Part shown: positions 27,618-34,744 of the stretch, in pieces
How positions within the stretch are numbered: position 1 is the first letter of the stretch
How the letters are laid out: each line of letters begins with the position of its first letter
Source of the DNA: Methylococcales bacterium
Lineage (GTDB): Bacteria; Pseudomonadota; Gammaproteobacteria; Methylococcales; Methylomonadaceae
Length of the DNA: 34,744 nt
Assembly: GCA_028714175.1 (NCBI GenBank)
Contig: JAQTMV010000027.1
Span: forward strand, 1 to 34,744
Direction: 5' to 3'
Notes under the pieces: generated by a model
What the model saw: only the letters and a program-made list of their open reading frames with translations
The model's database searches: none
What the model was told of the DNA's origin: nothing
Translations under genes and position numbers: made by a program

Positions 27618-27893
27618 TTATTTAGTTACCGGCGTTTCAGGCACAGGAACCGGAACCGGAACGGCTGGGGCCACGTCTTGAGGAACCTGTAGTTTAGTGG
27701 CTTGCTCCAATTTGAAGCGCCGTGTGCCCTCTCCATAAAGTGTCAAAGTGATCATAACTAAAATTGTTGTTATCACAACGATGATAAATCTGTTCGGTTT
27801 TTTCAAAAAGAACAAGGGCCACTGAGGCTTATACATCCCGAGAATGAAAAAAAGGATTGTCCACATCCCTAAGTTGATGGCGTAGTTTACCAT
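27618..27893 (-). CDS. Small membrane protein with proline-rich tail, unknown
   Basis: This 91-residue protein has two hydrophobic helices (about residues 5-20 and 35-55), a basic segment and a C-terminal tail of repeated Pro-Val (PAVPVPVPVPETP). I recognise no family. It precedes aas on the same strand with a 35-base gap, so the two probably share a transcript. The tail may be a spacer or interaction arm; this is a guess. Its upstream region is shared with the divergent qmcA gene. Confidence 0.6.
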   Translation of the reverse strand: MVNYAINLGMWTILFFILGMYKPQWPLFFLKKPNRFIIVVITTILVMITLTLYGEGTRRFKLEQATKLQVPQDVAPAVPVPVPVPETPVTK

Positions 27894-28134
27894 TTATATT
27901 TACCTGTTAATGTTCATTAAAATGAATTTACACTATTATTTAGACGCGTTGCTATTTGCAAAACAAAGCCTATTTTAACGGTTTTGTCTTGTGAAGGTTT
28001 GAATTGTTTGCATTGGGTTTACAGATGTTTAATCAAGGTATCGTATGGCCTTAGGCAATCAATTATAAACGGCACATTCCGTGTCAAAGAAAGCTCACTT
28101 CGAGCTTTTTCTATTTACAAAATCAGGAGGCTCT

Positions 28135-29055
28135 ATGGGCGGTTTTGGTGTTTTTGTCCTAGTTTTATTTATTTTCGCTGTTGTGCTGGTGTTTATGAGC
28201 GTTAAGTCGGTTCCTCAGGGAATGGAATATACGGTCGAGCGTTTTGGTAAATATACCAATACGCTAACACCAGGATTGAACATTATCATGCCGATTATCG
28301 ACCGTATCGGCAGGAAAATGATGATGATGGAACAGGTAATGGATGTGCCGTCACAGGAAGTCATTACCAAGGATAATGCAATGGTGACGGTGGATGGCGT
28401 GGTTTTTTATCAGGTCATGGATGCTGCCAAAGCCGCTTATGAAGTCAGTAAACTGGATTGGGCTATTCTGAATCTGGTGATGACCAATATTCGTACCGTC
28501 ATGGGATCAATGGATCTGGATGAACTGCTGTCCCGCCGGGATGACATCAATGCCAGATTGCTTACCGTTGTTGACGATGCGACAACGCCCTGGGGAATCA
28601 AGGCAACCCGTATTGAAATCAAGGACATTGCTCCACCCAAAGATCTGGTTGAAGCGATGGGCAGACAAATGAAAGCCGAACGTTTAAAACGCGCATCCAT
28701 TCTGGAGGCTGAAGGTTTACGGCAGTCTGAAATTTTGCGTGCGGAAGGTGCTCAACAGGCAGCGATTCTGGACGCAGAAGGCCGCAAGGAAGCCGCTTAC
28801 CGGGATGCGGATGCACGCGAACGCCTGGCTCAGGCCGAAGCCAGGGCGACATTGATGGTGTCGGAAGCGATAGGCAAAGGCGATATACAGGCTATTAATT
28901 ATTTTGTAGCACAAAAATACATTGAAGCCTTAAAAGGCATTGCATCGGCAGAAAACAGCAAGCTGATTTTTATGCCGCTTGAATCCTCCAGTGTCATTGG
29001 CGCTCTTGGTGGCATAACCGAACTGGCAAAAGAAGCCATAACTAAAAAGAGCTAG
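28135..29055 (+). CDS. qmcA: SPFH/band-7 protein, QmcA-like paraslipin
   Basis: This 306-residue stomatin-like protein has one N-terminal membrane helix (about residues 3-23), then the SPFH domain ([57 protein letters not shown]), then an alanine/glutamate-rich coiled coil ([20 protein letters not shown]). Length and layout match E. coli QmcA (305). Such proteins form large cage-like oligomers in membrane microdomains. I place the start at ATG 28135, preceded by a strong AGGAGG; an earlier in-frame GTG at 28081 would add 18 unconserved residues. It is followed after 3 bases by the nfeD gene, its usual partner. Confidence 0.9.
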   Translation: MGGFGVFVLVLFIFAVVLVFMSVKSVPQGMEYTVERFGKYTNTLTPGLNIIMPIIDRIGRKMMMMEQVMDVPSQEVITKDNAMVTVDGVVFYQVMDAAKAAYEVSKLDWAILNLVMTNIRTVMGSMDLDELLSRRDDINARLLTVVDDATTPWGIKATRIEIKDIAPPKDLVEAMGRQMKAERLKRASILEAEGLRQSEILRAEGAQQAAILDAEGRKEAAYRDADARERLAQAEARATLMVSEAIGKGDIQAINYFVAQKYIEALKGIASAENSKLIFMPLESSSVIGALGGITELAKEAITKKS

Positions 29056-29058
29056 ATT

Positions 29059-29502
29059 ATGGCTGAACTGATATTTGTTTTTTGGTACTGGTGGGTGCTA
29101 GCCCTTGCTTTTCTGGTTATAGAAATACTGGCACCCGGTTTTTTCTTTCTGTGGATGGCAGTATCCGGATTTATAACGGGCGTTATGGTATGGCTAATAC
29201 CCTCAATCAGCATGGATGTGCAGATTTTTGTTTTTTCCATACTGTCGGTGATTACCATCACGGCGTGGCGGTATTATGGAAAAAGACATCCTATAGAAAC
29301 TGATCAACCCTTGTTAAATAAGCGAGGCGCCCAATATGTAGGCAGGGTTTTCAATTTGTACGAACCTATAAAAAATGGTCAGGGAAAAATAAAAGTGGAT
29401 GATTCCATCTGGAAGGTTCATGGCGAAGACTGTGATATTAAGACCAGGGTGAAAGTGATCGCCTGTCGCGGAACAGTGTTCGATGTGGAAAAGACTGATT
29501 AG
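29059..29502 (+). CDS. nfeD: NfeD-family membrane protein (YbbK-like)
   Basis: This 147-residue protein has hydrophobic helices over the first 75 residues, including LVIEILAPGFFFLWMAVSG, the signature of the short NfeD (NfeD1b/YbbK) class. A C-terminal OB-fold follows (GRVFNLYEPIKNGQGKIKVD, WKVHGEDCDIKTRVKV). The protease domain of long NfeD proteins is absent. The gene follows qmcA by 3 bases; NfeD1b proteins act together with paraslipins in the membrane. Co-expression is near certain from the spacing, and the cellular task is not defined by sequence. Confidence 0.9.
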   Translation: MAELIFVFWYWWVLALAFLVIEILAPGFFFLWMAVSGFITGVMVWLIPSISMDVQIFVFSILSVITITAWRYYGKRHPIETDQPLLNKRGAQYVGRVFNLYEPIKNGQGKIKVDDSIWKVHGEDCDIKTRVKVIACRGTVFDVEKTD

Positions 29503-29828
29503 GTTCAAGTCGATTGCCAGGGATAAATATATCATTGCAGGAGCGGCGTTGGCGGCTTCTGCAATGTAAGTAATTGAACGATACAGGCTATTCTTTATCG
29601 GGGGATCACCTGATTAGGTATATGGCCGATTCCAAATCTTGTTTACTTTCACGATCTCGATTGATTCGACGCTGATATTTCCTGATAACGAAATGTAACG
29701 CATGCTTTTTAGATAATTAACGTCTTTATAACTAAATAGAATAAACATAGAACAAAATACCATTAAAAGTTCTTCTATTTCACCGCTATAGTACAGCCCT
29801 TTAAATGCCTTAAACAAAGGTTATTTTC
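29503..29828. other. Intergenic stretch with a hairpin after nfeD
   Basis: A 12-bp stem with one G-U pair (CATTGCAGGAGC at 29533-29544 with GCTTCTGCAATG at 29555-29566) lies 30 bases after nfeD. It lacks a T-run, so it is at best a weak terminator. The rest is AT-rich and shows no gene; a 67-codon minus-strand frame has no support. Confidence 0.4.
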
Positions 29829-30638
29829 ATGAATTTTGCGTATACCTTTTCCGGCTTTGCTGTTGGGTTATTAGTAGGACTTACCGGCGTGGGCGGTGGT
29901 TCACTAATGACACCCTTGCTGGTGTTCCTGTTTGGATTTAAACCTGCTGTCGCGGTGGGTACGGATCTTTTGTTTGCCGCAATTACTAAAACTGGCGGCG
30001 TATGGGTGCATCACGGCAAGCATGAGTCAGTAGATTGGAAAATCGTTGGCTGGCTGGCGTTGGGCAGTTTACCTTTTGCTGTAATAACATTATTCGTACT
30101 TAAACATTTAAGCTCAATCGGCAAAGAAACGTCGGGGGCAATTACGTTTACGTTGGGCATTGCGTTGCTATTGACGGCCTGTTCGCTATTAATACGTAGC
30201 CTATTATTGAATAAAGCCGCAAAACTGAAGCCTATTGATGATGAGCACAGCAATCCCACGAATGCCGGACGCTTCAAGCACTTGCAAATACCTGCCACGG
30301 TACTCATCGGCGCGGTGCTGGGTGTACTGGTTACGCTGTCTTCTGTGGGCGCGGGTGCGCTGGGTACGGTTGCACTGTTATTTCTCTACCCTAGAATGAC
30401 GACGCTGAAAATTGTCGGTACTGATTTGGCTCATGCGATACCGCTTACTGCTGTTGCTGGATTCGGTCACCTTAGTTTAGGTAATGTCGATCTGATTTTA
30501 TTAGGCAGCTTGTTAATAGGGTCTTTGCCGGGCATTTGGGTCGGTAGCCATCTGAGCGCAAAGATTCCCGAAAGATTTTTACGCCCGGTTTTGGCATCTA
30601 TCCTGATGCTAATCGGACTTAAGTTTGTCATGCAATAG
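29829..30638 (+). CDS. TauE/SafE-family permease
   Basis: This 269-residue inner-membrane protein of the TauE/SafE (DUF81) family has about eight helices in two halves. Each half opens with the family's glycine-rich motif: GLTGVGGGSLMTPLLV near residue 18 and LVTLSSVGAGALGTVALLFLYP near residue 167. The family exports or imports small organosulfur or sulfite-type anions; the substrate here is unknown. The ATG has AAAGG eight bases upstream. It stands alone, with no sulfur-metabolism gene beside it. Confidence 0.88.
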   Translation: MNFAYTFSGFAVGLLVGLTGVGGGSLMTPLLVFLFGFKPAVAVGTDLLFAAITKTGGVWVHHGKHESVDWKIVGWLALGSLPFAVITLFVLKHLSSIGKETSGAITFTLGIALLLTACSLLIRSLLLNKAAKLKPIDDEHSNPTNAGRFKHLQIPATVLIGAVLGVLVTLSSVGAGALGTVALLFLYPRMTTLKIVGTDLAHAIPLTAVAGFGHLSLGNVDLILLGSLLIGSLPGIWVGSHLSAKIPERFLRPVLASILMLIGLKFVMQ

Positions 30639-30663
30639 CAGATTTAAACAGGACAAGTAAGCA

Positions 30664-31101
30664 CTACATATTATCAATCCCTGACACTCCAATTATGGAC
30701 CAGTTGTCGAAATCATAAGCGCCTTCCTCATTGTCGCCATTATTGTAAGTAATTCTACAGGCATATTTTTTGGTGCCTTTGTTCGATGTGTCGCCGGTAA
30801 TGTTGATTTCAGCGTTAATAAGATACTGATAATTTCCGAGAGTCCAGGCGTTTAGCGGTTTTTCCGGAAAAACAATGGCTACATCAGGGCTAAGTTCGGA
30901 TTTAATATAGTTATTACAATGCATGAAGGCGATTCCGGATAAAGGTGTCGAAATGGGTAATTGACTGGCTTCATCCTTGCTCTCAACAAGAAACAAATCT
31001 GATGCGATAACTTTATGAACATACGGCATAACGAGCTTTTGTTGAAACAAAATAAGAAGAACCAATCCGGCGATAAACAATAAGGTGGGATATTTTTTCA
31101 T
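30664..31101 (-). CDS. Membrane-anchored protein of unknown function
   Basis: This 145-residue protein has an N-terminal hydrophobic segment (PTLLFIAGLVLLILF, an uncleaved anchor or signal) and a soluble domain of about 115 residues with two cysteines (HCNNYI and YACRITY) that could form a periplasmic disulfide. The second half reads like a beta-rich domain (YQYLINAEINITGD, ACRITYNNGDNEEGAYDF). I recognise no family. I use the ATG at 31101 (MKKYPTL), a typical signal start; an upstream TTG at 31119 is less likely. It is convergent with the permease gene and divergent from pmoC. Confidence 0.6.
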   Translation of the reverse strand: MKKYPTLLFIAGLVLLILFQQKLVMPYVHKVIASDLFLVESKDEASQLPISTPLSGIAFMHCNNYIKSELSPDVAIVFPEKPLNAWTLGNYQYLINAEINITGDTSNKGTKKYACRITYNNGDNEEGAYDFDNWSIIGVSGIDNM

Positions 31102-31236
31102 AAACTTTAAGTTAATCAATAAGTAATTATTGTTGAAGATTTATGGAATTTTAACAGAAATCAAGGTTTTAAGAACAGGGAAATTTAACAGGCCTGGAAG
31201 GGCATCAAGGAAAATGATATTGGGAACAATTTTGAC

Positions 31237-31264
31237 TTGACAAGGTTGTTGTAACTGGTAGACT
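31237..31264 (+). promoter_or_regulatory. Sigma-70-type promoter of pmoCAB
   Basis: TTGACA (31237-31242), a 16-base spacer and TAGACT (31259-31264) form a good housekeeping promoter about 130 bases before pmoC. This predicts a start near 31271 and a leader of roughly 120 bases. Strong sigma-70-like promoters at this place are known for pmo operons. The leader has no obvious copper or other operator that I can read. Confidence 0.7.
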
Positions 31265-31393
31265 GACACTTCACTAAATTGACTTGGTGACACTCAAATC
31301 CTGATTAATAAAAGGAAGGGTGGGGAAATGGAGTTGTACTATAGAGTCCTGGTCATAATAGACTGGGTATTTGTTAATTTTTAGGAGGTAGAA

Positions 31394-32146
31394 ATGGCAG
31401 CTACAACTGAATCAGTGAAAGCTGATGCTGCGGAAGCACCGCTGTTAAATAAAAGAAATATGATACTCGGCTCTTTGCTGTATATCGTGTTTTACGCTTG
31501 GGTTCGTTGGTATGAAGGTGTCTATGGCTGGTCAGCTGGCCTGGATTCATTTGCACCCGAATTCGAAACTTACTGGATGAACTTTCTTTATATTGAGTTC
31601 GTTCTGGAAGTCTCCACTGCTGGTATTTTGTGGGGTTATCTCTGGAAATCTCGTGACCGTAAAGTGATGTCAATCACACCAAGAGAAGAGTTGAGAAGAC
31701 ACTTTACTCATTGGACATGGTTGGTAATGTATGCTTGGGCTATTTATTATGGCGCTAGCTATTTTACAGAACAAGATGGTACATGGCACCAAACTATCGT
31801 TCGTGATACTGACTTTACTCCAAGTCACATCATTGAATTCTATTTGAGCTATCCTATCTACATCATCACTGGTGGCGCAGCTTTCTTATATGCTAAAACC
31901 AGACTTCCTACCTATCAACAAGGTTTGTCTTTGCAATATATGGTAGCAGTAGTTGGTCCTTTCATGATTCTGCCAAACGTTGGTTTGAATGAATGGGGTC
32001 ACACTTTCTGGTTTATGGAAGAGTTGTTTGTTGCTCCTTTACACTATGGCTTCGTATTCTTCGGATGGGCGGCTTTGGGTGTATTGGGTGTTCTGAATAT
32101 AGAATGCCAGGCAATAGCTAAGCTTCTGAAAAAAGACTTGGCTTAA
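31394..32146 (+). CDS. pmoC: Particulate methane monooxygenase subunit C
   Basis: This 250-residue integral membrane subunit belongs to the copper enzyme that oxidises methane to methanol. The metal sites known from Methylococcus are conserved: Asp128, His132 and His145 (spacing 4 and 13, as in the CuC site) and Asn199, His203 and His217 (spacing 4 and 14, as in CuD). Other landmarks are WVRWYEGVYGWSAGLDSF and ILPNVGLNEWGHTFWF. The N-terminal 20 residues are variable, as usual. A strong AGGAGG precedes the ATG. It is first in the pmoCAB operon. Codon use is AT-rich and typical of a very highly expressed gene here. Confidence 0.98.
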   Translation: MAATTESVKADAAEAPLLNKRNMILGSLLYIVFYAWVRWYEGVYGWSAGLDSFAPEFETYWMNFLYIEFVLEVSTAGILWGYLWKSRDRKVMSITPREELRRHFTHWTWLVMYAWAIYYGASYFTEQDGTWHQTIVRDTDFTPSHIIEFYLSYPIYIITGGAAFLYAKTRLPTYQQGLSLQYMVAVVGPFMILPNVGLNEWGHTFWFMEELFVAPLHYGFVFFGWAALGVLGVLNIECQAIAKLLKKDLA

Positions 32147-32171
32147 TATTAAGTTAAAGTTGACTGTAATA

Positions 32172-32228
32172 ACTATCTCCTCGCTGCTTCGTCTTTTTTC
32201 ACGACGAAGCAGCAAAATGGAAGATAGT
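32172..32228 (+). promoter_or_regulatory. Large hairpin between pmoC and pmoA
   Basis: An inner 11-bp perfect stem GCTGCTTCGTC/GACGAAGCAGC (32183-32193, 32203-32213) is extended by an outer stem ACTATCT/AGATAGT (32172-32178, 32222-32228). No T-run follows, so it is not a plain terminator. It probably stabilises or processes the messenger, or partially attenuates it, setting pmoC apart from pmoAB. Confidence 0.65.
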
Positions 32229-32268
32229 CATTAATAAAAATAATTTAAATCCTTTAGGAGGTAAGCTA

Positions 32269-33012
32269 ATGAGCGCATCTCAATCAGCTGTAAGATCACG
32301 CGCAGAAGCCGTCAAAGTTTCGCGCACATTTGACTGGATGATCTGTTTTACATTGTTCTTCGTTATTCTTGGCGGTTATCACATTCACTATATGTTGACT
32401 GGTGGTGACTGGGATTTCTGGACTGACTGGAAAGATAGACGTCTATGGGTAACTGTAGCTCCAATCGTTTCAATCACTTTCCCTGCCGCTGTTCAAGCAA
32501 TACTCTGGTATCGCTATCGTCTGCCTTTCGGCGCGGTTATTTGTATTTTAGGTCTGCTCCTGGGTGAGTGGGTCAACAGATACTTGAATTTCTGGGGCTG
32601 GACATATTTCCCAGTTAATTTTGTATTCCCGTCAAACCTGATGCCAGGTGCTATCGTACTTGATGTTATTTTAATGCTGTCAAACAGCATGGTATTAACT
32701 GCGGTTATTGGTGGTTTGGCATGGGGTCTGTTGTTCTATCCAGGTAACTGGCCAATTATCGCGCCTTTACATGTCCCTGTTGAATACAATGGCATGGTTA
32801 TGACACTGGCTGATTTACAAGGTTACCACTATGTAAGAACCGGTACACCTGAGTACATCAGAATGGTTGAAAAAGGTACCCTGAGAACCTTCGGTAAAGA
32901 CGTTGCTCCAGTATCAGCGTTCTTCTCTGGTTTCGTGAGTGTCTTGATTTACTTCTTGTGGCATTTTTTCGGCAAATGGTTCGGAAGCACCGCTTTCGTT
33001 CAATCCGCATAA
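32269..33012 (+). CDS. pmoA: Particulate methane monooxygenase subunit A
   Basis: This 247-residue integral membrane subunit has exactly the length of Methylococcus PmoA. Marker stretches used for methanotroph typing are present: GGDWDFWTDWKDRRLWVT, LGLLLGEWVNRYLNFWGWTY, FPSNLMPGAIVLDVILMLSN and PVEYNGMVMTLADLQGYHYV. These are type Ia (Methylobacter-like) in character. The ATG has AGGAGG upstream. It lies 122 bases after pmoC, across a large hairpin, and 106 bases before pmoB. Confidence 0.98.
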   Translation: MSASQSAVRSRAEAVKVSRTFDWMICFTLFFVILGGYHIHYMLTGGDWDFWTDWKDRRLWVTVAPIVSITFPAAVQAILWYRYRLPFGAVICILGLLLGEWVNRYLNFWGWTYFPVNFVFPSNLMPGAIVLDVILMLSNSMVLTAVIGGLAWGLLFYPGNWPIIAPLHVPVEYNGMVMTLADLQGYHYVRTGTPEYIRMVEKGTLRTFGKDVAPVSAFFSGFVSVLIYFLWHFFGKWFGSTAFVQSA

Positions 33013-33118
33013 TTGTTACAACGAACAATAATAAAAAGACTGGCGGTAGCTCAATGAATTATTACATTACCGTTAGATACTCAAAAAACAATAGATTCTC
33101 TATTATAGAGGAGGATAT

Positions 33119-34363
33119 ATGAAAATATTAAAAGACAAAGTTGCTAAATTATCCTTTGTCGCACTGCTGATTACTGTTACAGCAGCGATGTTTTACACAC
33201 CAACTGCATCTGCTCATGGTGAAAAGTCGCAAGCCGCTTTCATGCGTATGCGTACAATTCACTGGTTTGACCTGAACTGGTCAAAAGAAGAAGTGCCTGT
33301 TAATGATACTATGACAATCTCGGGTAAATTCTTCGTATTTAGTGGATGGCCTGAAACTGTTGATAAACCAGAAATCTCTTTCTTGAACATTGGTATTCCA
33401 GGACCTGTATTTATTCGTGCAGGATCATGGATAGGTGGTCAATTGGTTCCACGTTCGGTTTCTTTGGAACTGGGTGAAACTTATGAGTTTAAAGTATTGT
33501 TGAAAGCGCGTCGCCCAGGTGACTGGCACGTTCATACAATGATGAATGTGAAAGGCGGTGGTCCAATCATCGGTCCAGGTAAATGGGTAACTATTACTGG
33601 TTCAATGTCATCATTTACTAACCCTATTACTACTTTGACAGGCGAAACTATTGACCTGGAAACTTATAATTTGGGTAATACTTACTTCTGGCACGCTTTC
33701 TGGTACGGTCTTGGTTTACTCTGGCTTGCATACTGGGCGCGTAAGCCAATGTTTGTTCCACGTATAATAGCTGTTGACGCTGGTAAGGCTGATTCTTTGA
33801 TTACTGCTACTGACAGAAAAGTTGCATTGGGCTTTGCAGCAGGTGTTATTGCTATTGTTGCTATGACAATGGCTAGCACAAATCAGAAGTTCCCTATAAC
33901 AACTCCTCTGCAAGCTGGTTTGTTACGTGGAATCAAATCAATTGAAATGCCTGTACCTACGATAGGCGTTAAAATTGAAGATGCTACGTACCGTGTACCA
34001 GGTCGTGCAATGCAAATGACTATGACTGTTACCAACAATGGTGATTCAGCTGTTCGATTGGGTGAATTCAACACTGCTGGAGTACGTTTCATGGATTCCG
34101 CTGTGGCGCAAGACGAAACTGGTTATCCTGATGACTTGTTGGCTGAAGAAGGTTTGACTGTTAGCGATAACAGCCCGATTGCTCCTGGCCAATCAAGAAC
34201 AATTCAAGTAACTGCTTCTGATGCTGCATGGGAAGTTTATCGTTTAGCTGACTTGATCTATGATCCAGACAGCCGTTTTGCTGGTTTGTTGTTCTTCTAT
34301 GATGAAGCTGGCAACCGTCAAATGGTTACGATAGATGCTCCATTAATTCCAACTTTCATCTAA
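33119..34363 (+). CDS. pmoB: Particulate methane monooxygenase subunit B
   Basis: This 414-residue subunit has a cleaved signal (cut after ASA, so His33 becomes the mature N-terminus), a periplasmic cupredoxin domain, two membrane helices (about 185-205 and 233-252) and a second cupredoxin domain. The CuB ligands His33, His137 and His139 are conserved at Methylococcus numbering (HGEKSQAAF, GDWHVHTMM). His48 is also present, but the residue at 72, His in Methylococcus, is Phe here (GKFFVFSGW), so the two-His site is incomplete. The ribosome site GAGGAGG is very strong. It ends the operon; no pmoD-like gene follows. Confidence 0.98.
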   Translation: MKILKDKVAKLSFVALLITVTAAMFYTPTASAHGEKSQAAFMRMRTIHWFDLNWSKEEVPVNDTMTISGKFFVFSGWPETVDKPEISFLNIGIPGPVFIRAGSWIGGQLVPRSVSLELGETYEFKVLLKARRPGDWHVHTMMNVKGGGPIIGPGKWVTITGSMSSFTNPITTLTGETIDLETYNLGNTYFWHAFWYGLGLLWLAYWARKPMFVPRIIAVDAGKADSLITATDRKVALGFAAGVIAIVAMTMASTNQKFPITTPLQAGLLRGIKSIEMPVPTIGVKIEDATYRVPGRAMQMTMTVTNNGDSAVRLGEFNTAGVRFMDSAVAQDETGYPDDLLAEEGLTVSDNSPIAPGQSRTIQVTASDAAWEVYRLADLIYDPDSRFAGLLFFYDEAGNRQMVTIDAPLIPTFI

Positions 34364-34407
34364 TGAAATGATTAACTGACAATTACGATTGTCAGCTAAG
34401 GAATTGG

Positions 34408-34440
34408 AAGCCCCCGTTATTTTATAATGGGGGCTTTTTT
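34408..34440 (+). terminator. Rho-independent terminator of pmoCAB
   Basis: A 13-bp stem AAGCCCCCGTTAT/ATAATGGGGGCTT with one G-U pair and loop TTT (34408-34436) runs into a T-tract. A second small hairpin CTGACAAT/ATTGTCAG (34376-34395) lies between the pmoB stop and the terminator. Confidence 0.9.
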
Positions 34441-34459
34441 ATATATACGGAGAATTGCA

Positions 34460-34640
34460 GTGAATGTTATTCGTATGCTCGGCCAGAGTCCAGAAAATAT
34501 AGCCGAAGCCCGAAGCCTACAATTTTGATTGTTCATGTATTTACCGCTGGTTAAAACAATACGATGATGGTGGATTTGAAGTGCTGGAAAGTAAGTGCCA
34601 ACACTATATTCCAATCCATAAACCTAAAAACCGCAGTTGA
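34460..34640 (+). pseudogene. Transposase N-terminal fragment (IS630-like)
   Basis: From a GTG at 34460 the frame reads GQSPENIAEARSLQF and stops. An overlapping frame then reads FDCSCIYRWLKQYDDGGFEV, LESKC and ends at 34640. Together they give the helix-turn-helix of an IS630-type transposase with a frameshift between its two halves. The catalytic domain is not seen in the remaining 100 bases of the window, which contain no other recognisable feature. Confidence 0.6.
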
Positions 34641-34744
34641 ACATATCCCTGCCAATAAAAACCAGCATAAACTTGACAAGAAAAATTGAGTTATGTAGAG
34701 CGTTTAGCTCGCGTAACTTATCAAATCTGGCGGTTTTAAGACTG

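Noticed and set aside
28081..28134. Upstream GTG start for qmcA
   Set aside because: The 18 added residues are unlike the family, and the AGGAGG at 28125-28130 points to the ATG at 28135.
29614..29817. Minus-strand 67-codon frame after nfeD
   Set aside because: There is no start context or family, the DNA is AT-rich and intergenic, and it probably contains the promoter of the TauE/SafE gene.
31279..31310. Second promoter for pmoC (TTGACT...TTAATA)
   Set aside because: The spacing of about 20 bases is too long for a convincing sigma-70 promoter. The upstream TTGACA/TAGACT pair is much better.

Overview
The window looks like chromosomal DNA of a gammaproteobacterial (type I, Methylococcales) methanotroph. 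The decisive evidence is a complete pmoCAB operon for particulate methane monooxygenase at the right end, with copper ligands at the positions known from Methylococcus. A fused-subunit NAD-linked formate dehydrogenase, the last step of methane oxidation, supports this. I cannot name the genus; the PmoA sequence is Methylobacter-like.

Layout. (1) 1-4261: a GC-rich three-gene operon, whose first gene is cut by the window edge. It encodes an MMPL/RND inner-membrane exporter, a PhnD-like periplasmic binding protein and a TatT-like TPR lipoprotein. This matches the BstA-BstB-BstC sterol trafficking system described in Methylococcus capsulatus, so I assign bstABC. A convergent gene of unknown function follows (4319-5053). 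(2) 5054-5771: non-coding or decayed DNA and an IS1380-type transposase remnant. (3) 5813-8009: eutBC, adenosylcobalamin-dependent ethanolamine ammonia-lyase, with no other eut gene. (4) 8123-9040: a broken PhoX/DUF839 gene and a transposase remnant. (5) 9043-13544: a formate dehydrogenase operon, with fdsB (NuoE-NuoF fusion) upstream of fdsA. (6) 14264-20051: an MFS exporter divergent from a full-length lhr helicase gene. (7) 20052-21796: GC-rich hairpins, a truncated tyrosine recombinase and a decayed IS630-like transposase. (8) 21797-29502: a UPF0182 membrane protein, an Rsd/AlgQ-like sigma-70 regulator, Aas (lysophospholipid acyltransferase/acyl-ACP synthetase) with a small membrane protein, and a QmcA-NfeD pair. 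(9) 29829-31101: a TauE/SafE permease and a small anchored protein of unknown function. (10) 31237-34440: pmoCAB with a recognisable sigma-70-type promoter, a large hairpin between pmoC and pmoA, and a rho-independent terminator. Another transposase fragment lies just beyond it.

The genes fit a methanotroph with extensive membranes. PmoCAB starts methane oxidation and formate dehydrogenase ends it, making NADH. BstABC, Aas, QmcA/NfeD and UPF0182 concern lipids or the membrane. EutBC can release ammonia from ethanolamine, a phospholipid head group. Functional modules are separated by dead mobile elements, and short palindromic repeats have entered two coding regions. I see no tRNA, rRNA, CRISPR array or intact insertion sequence.
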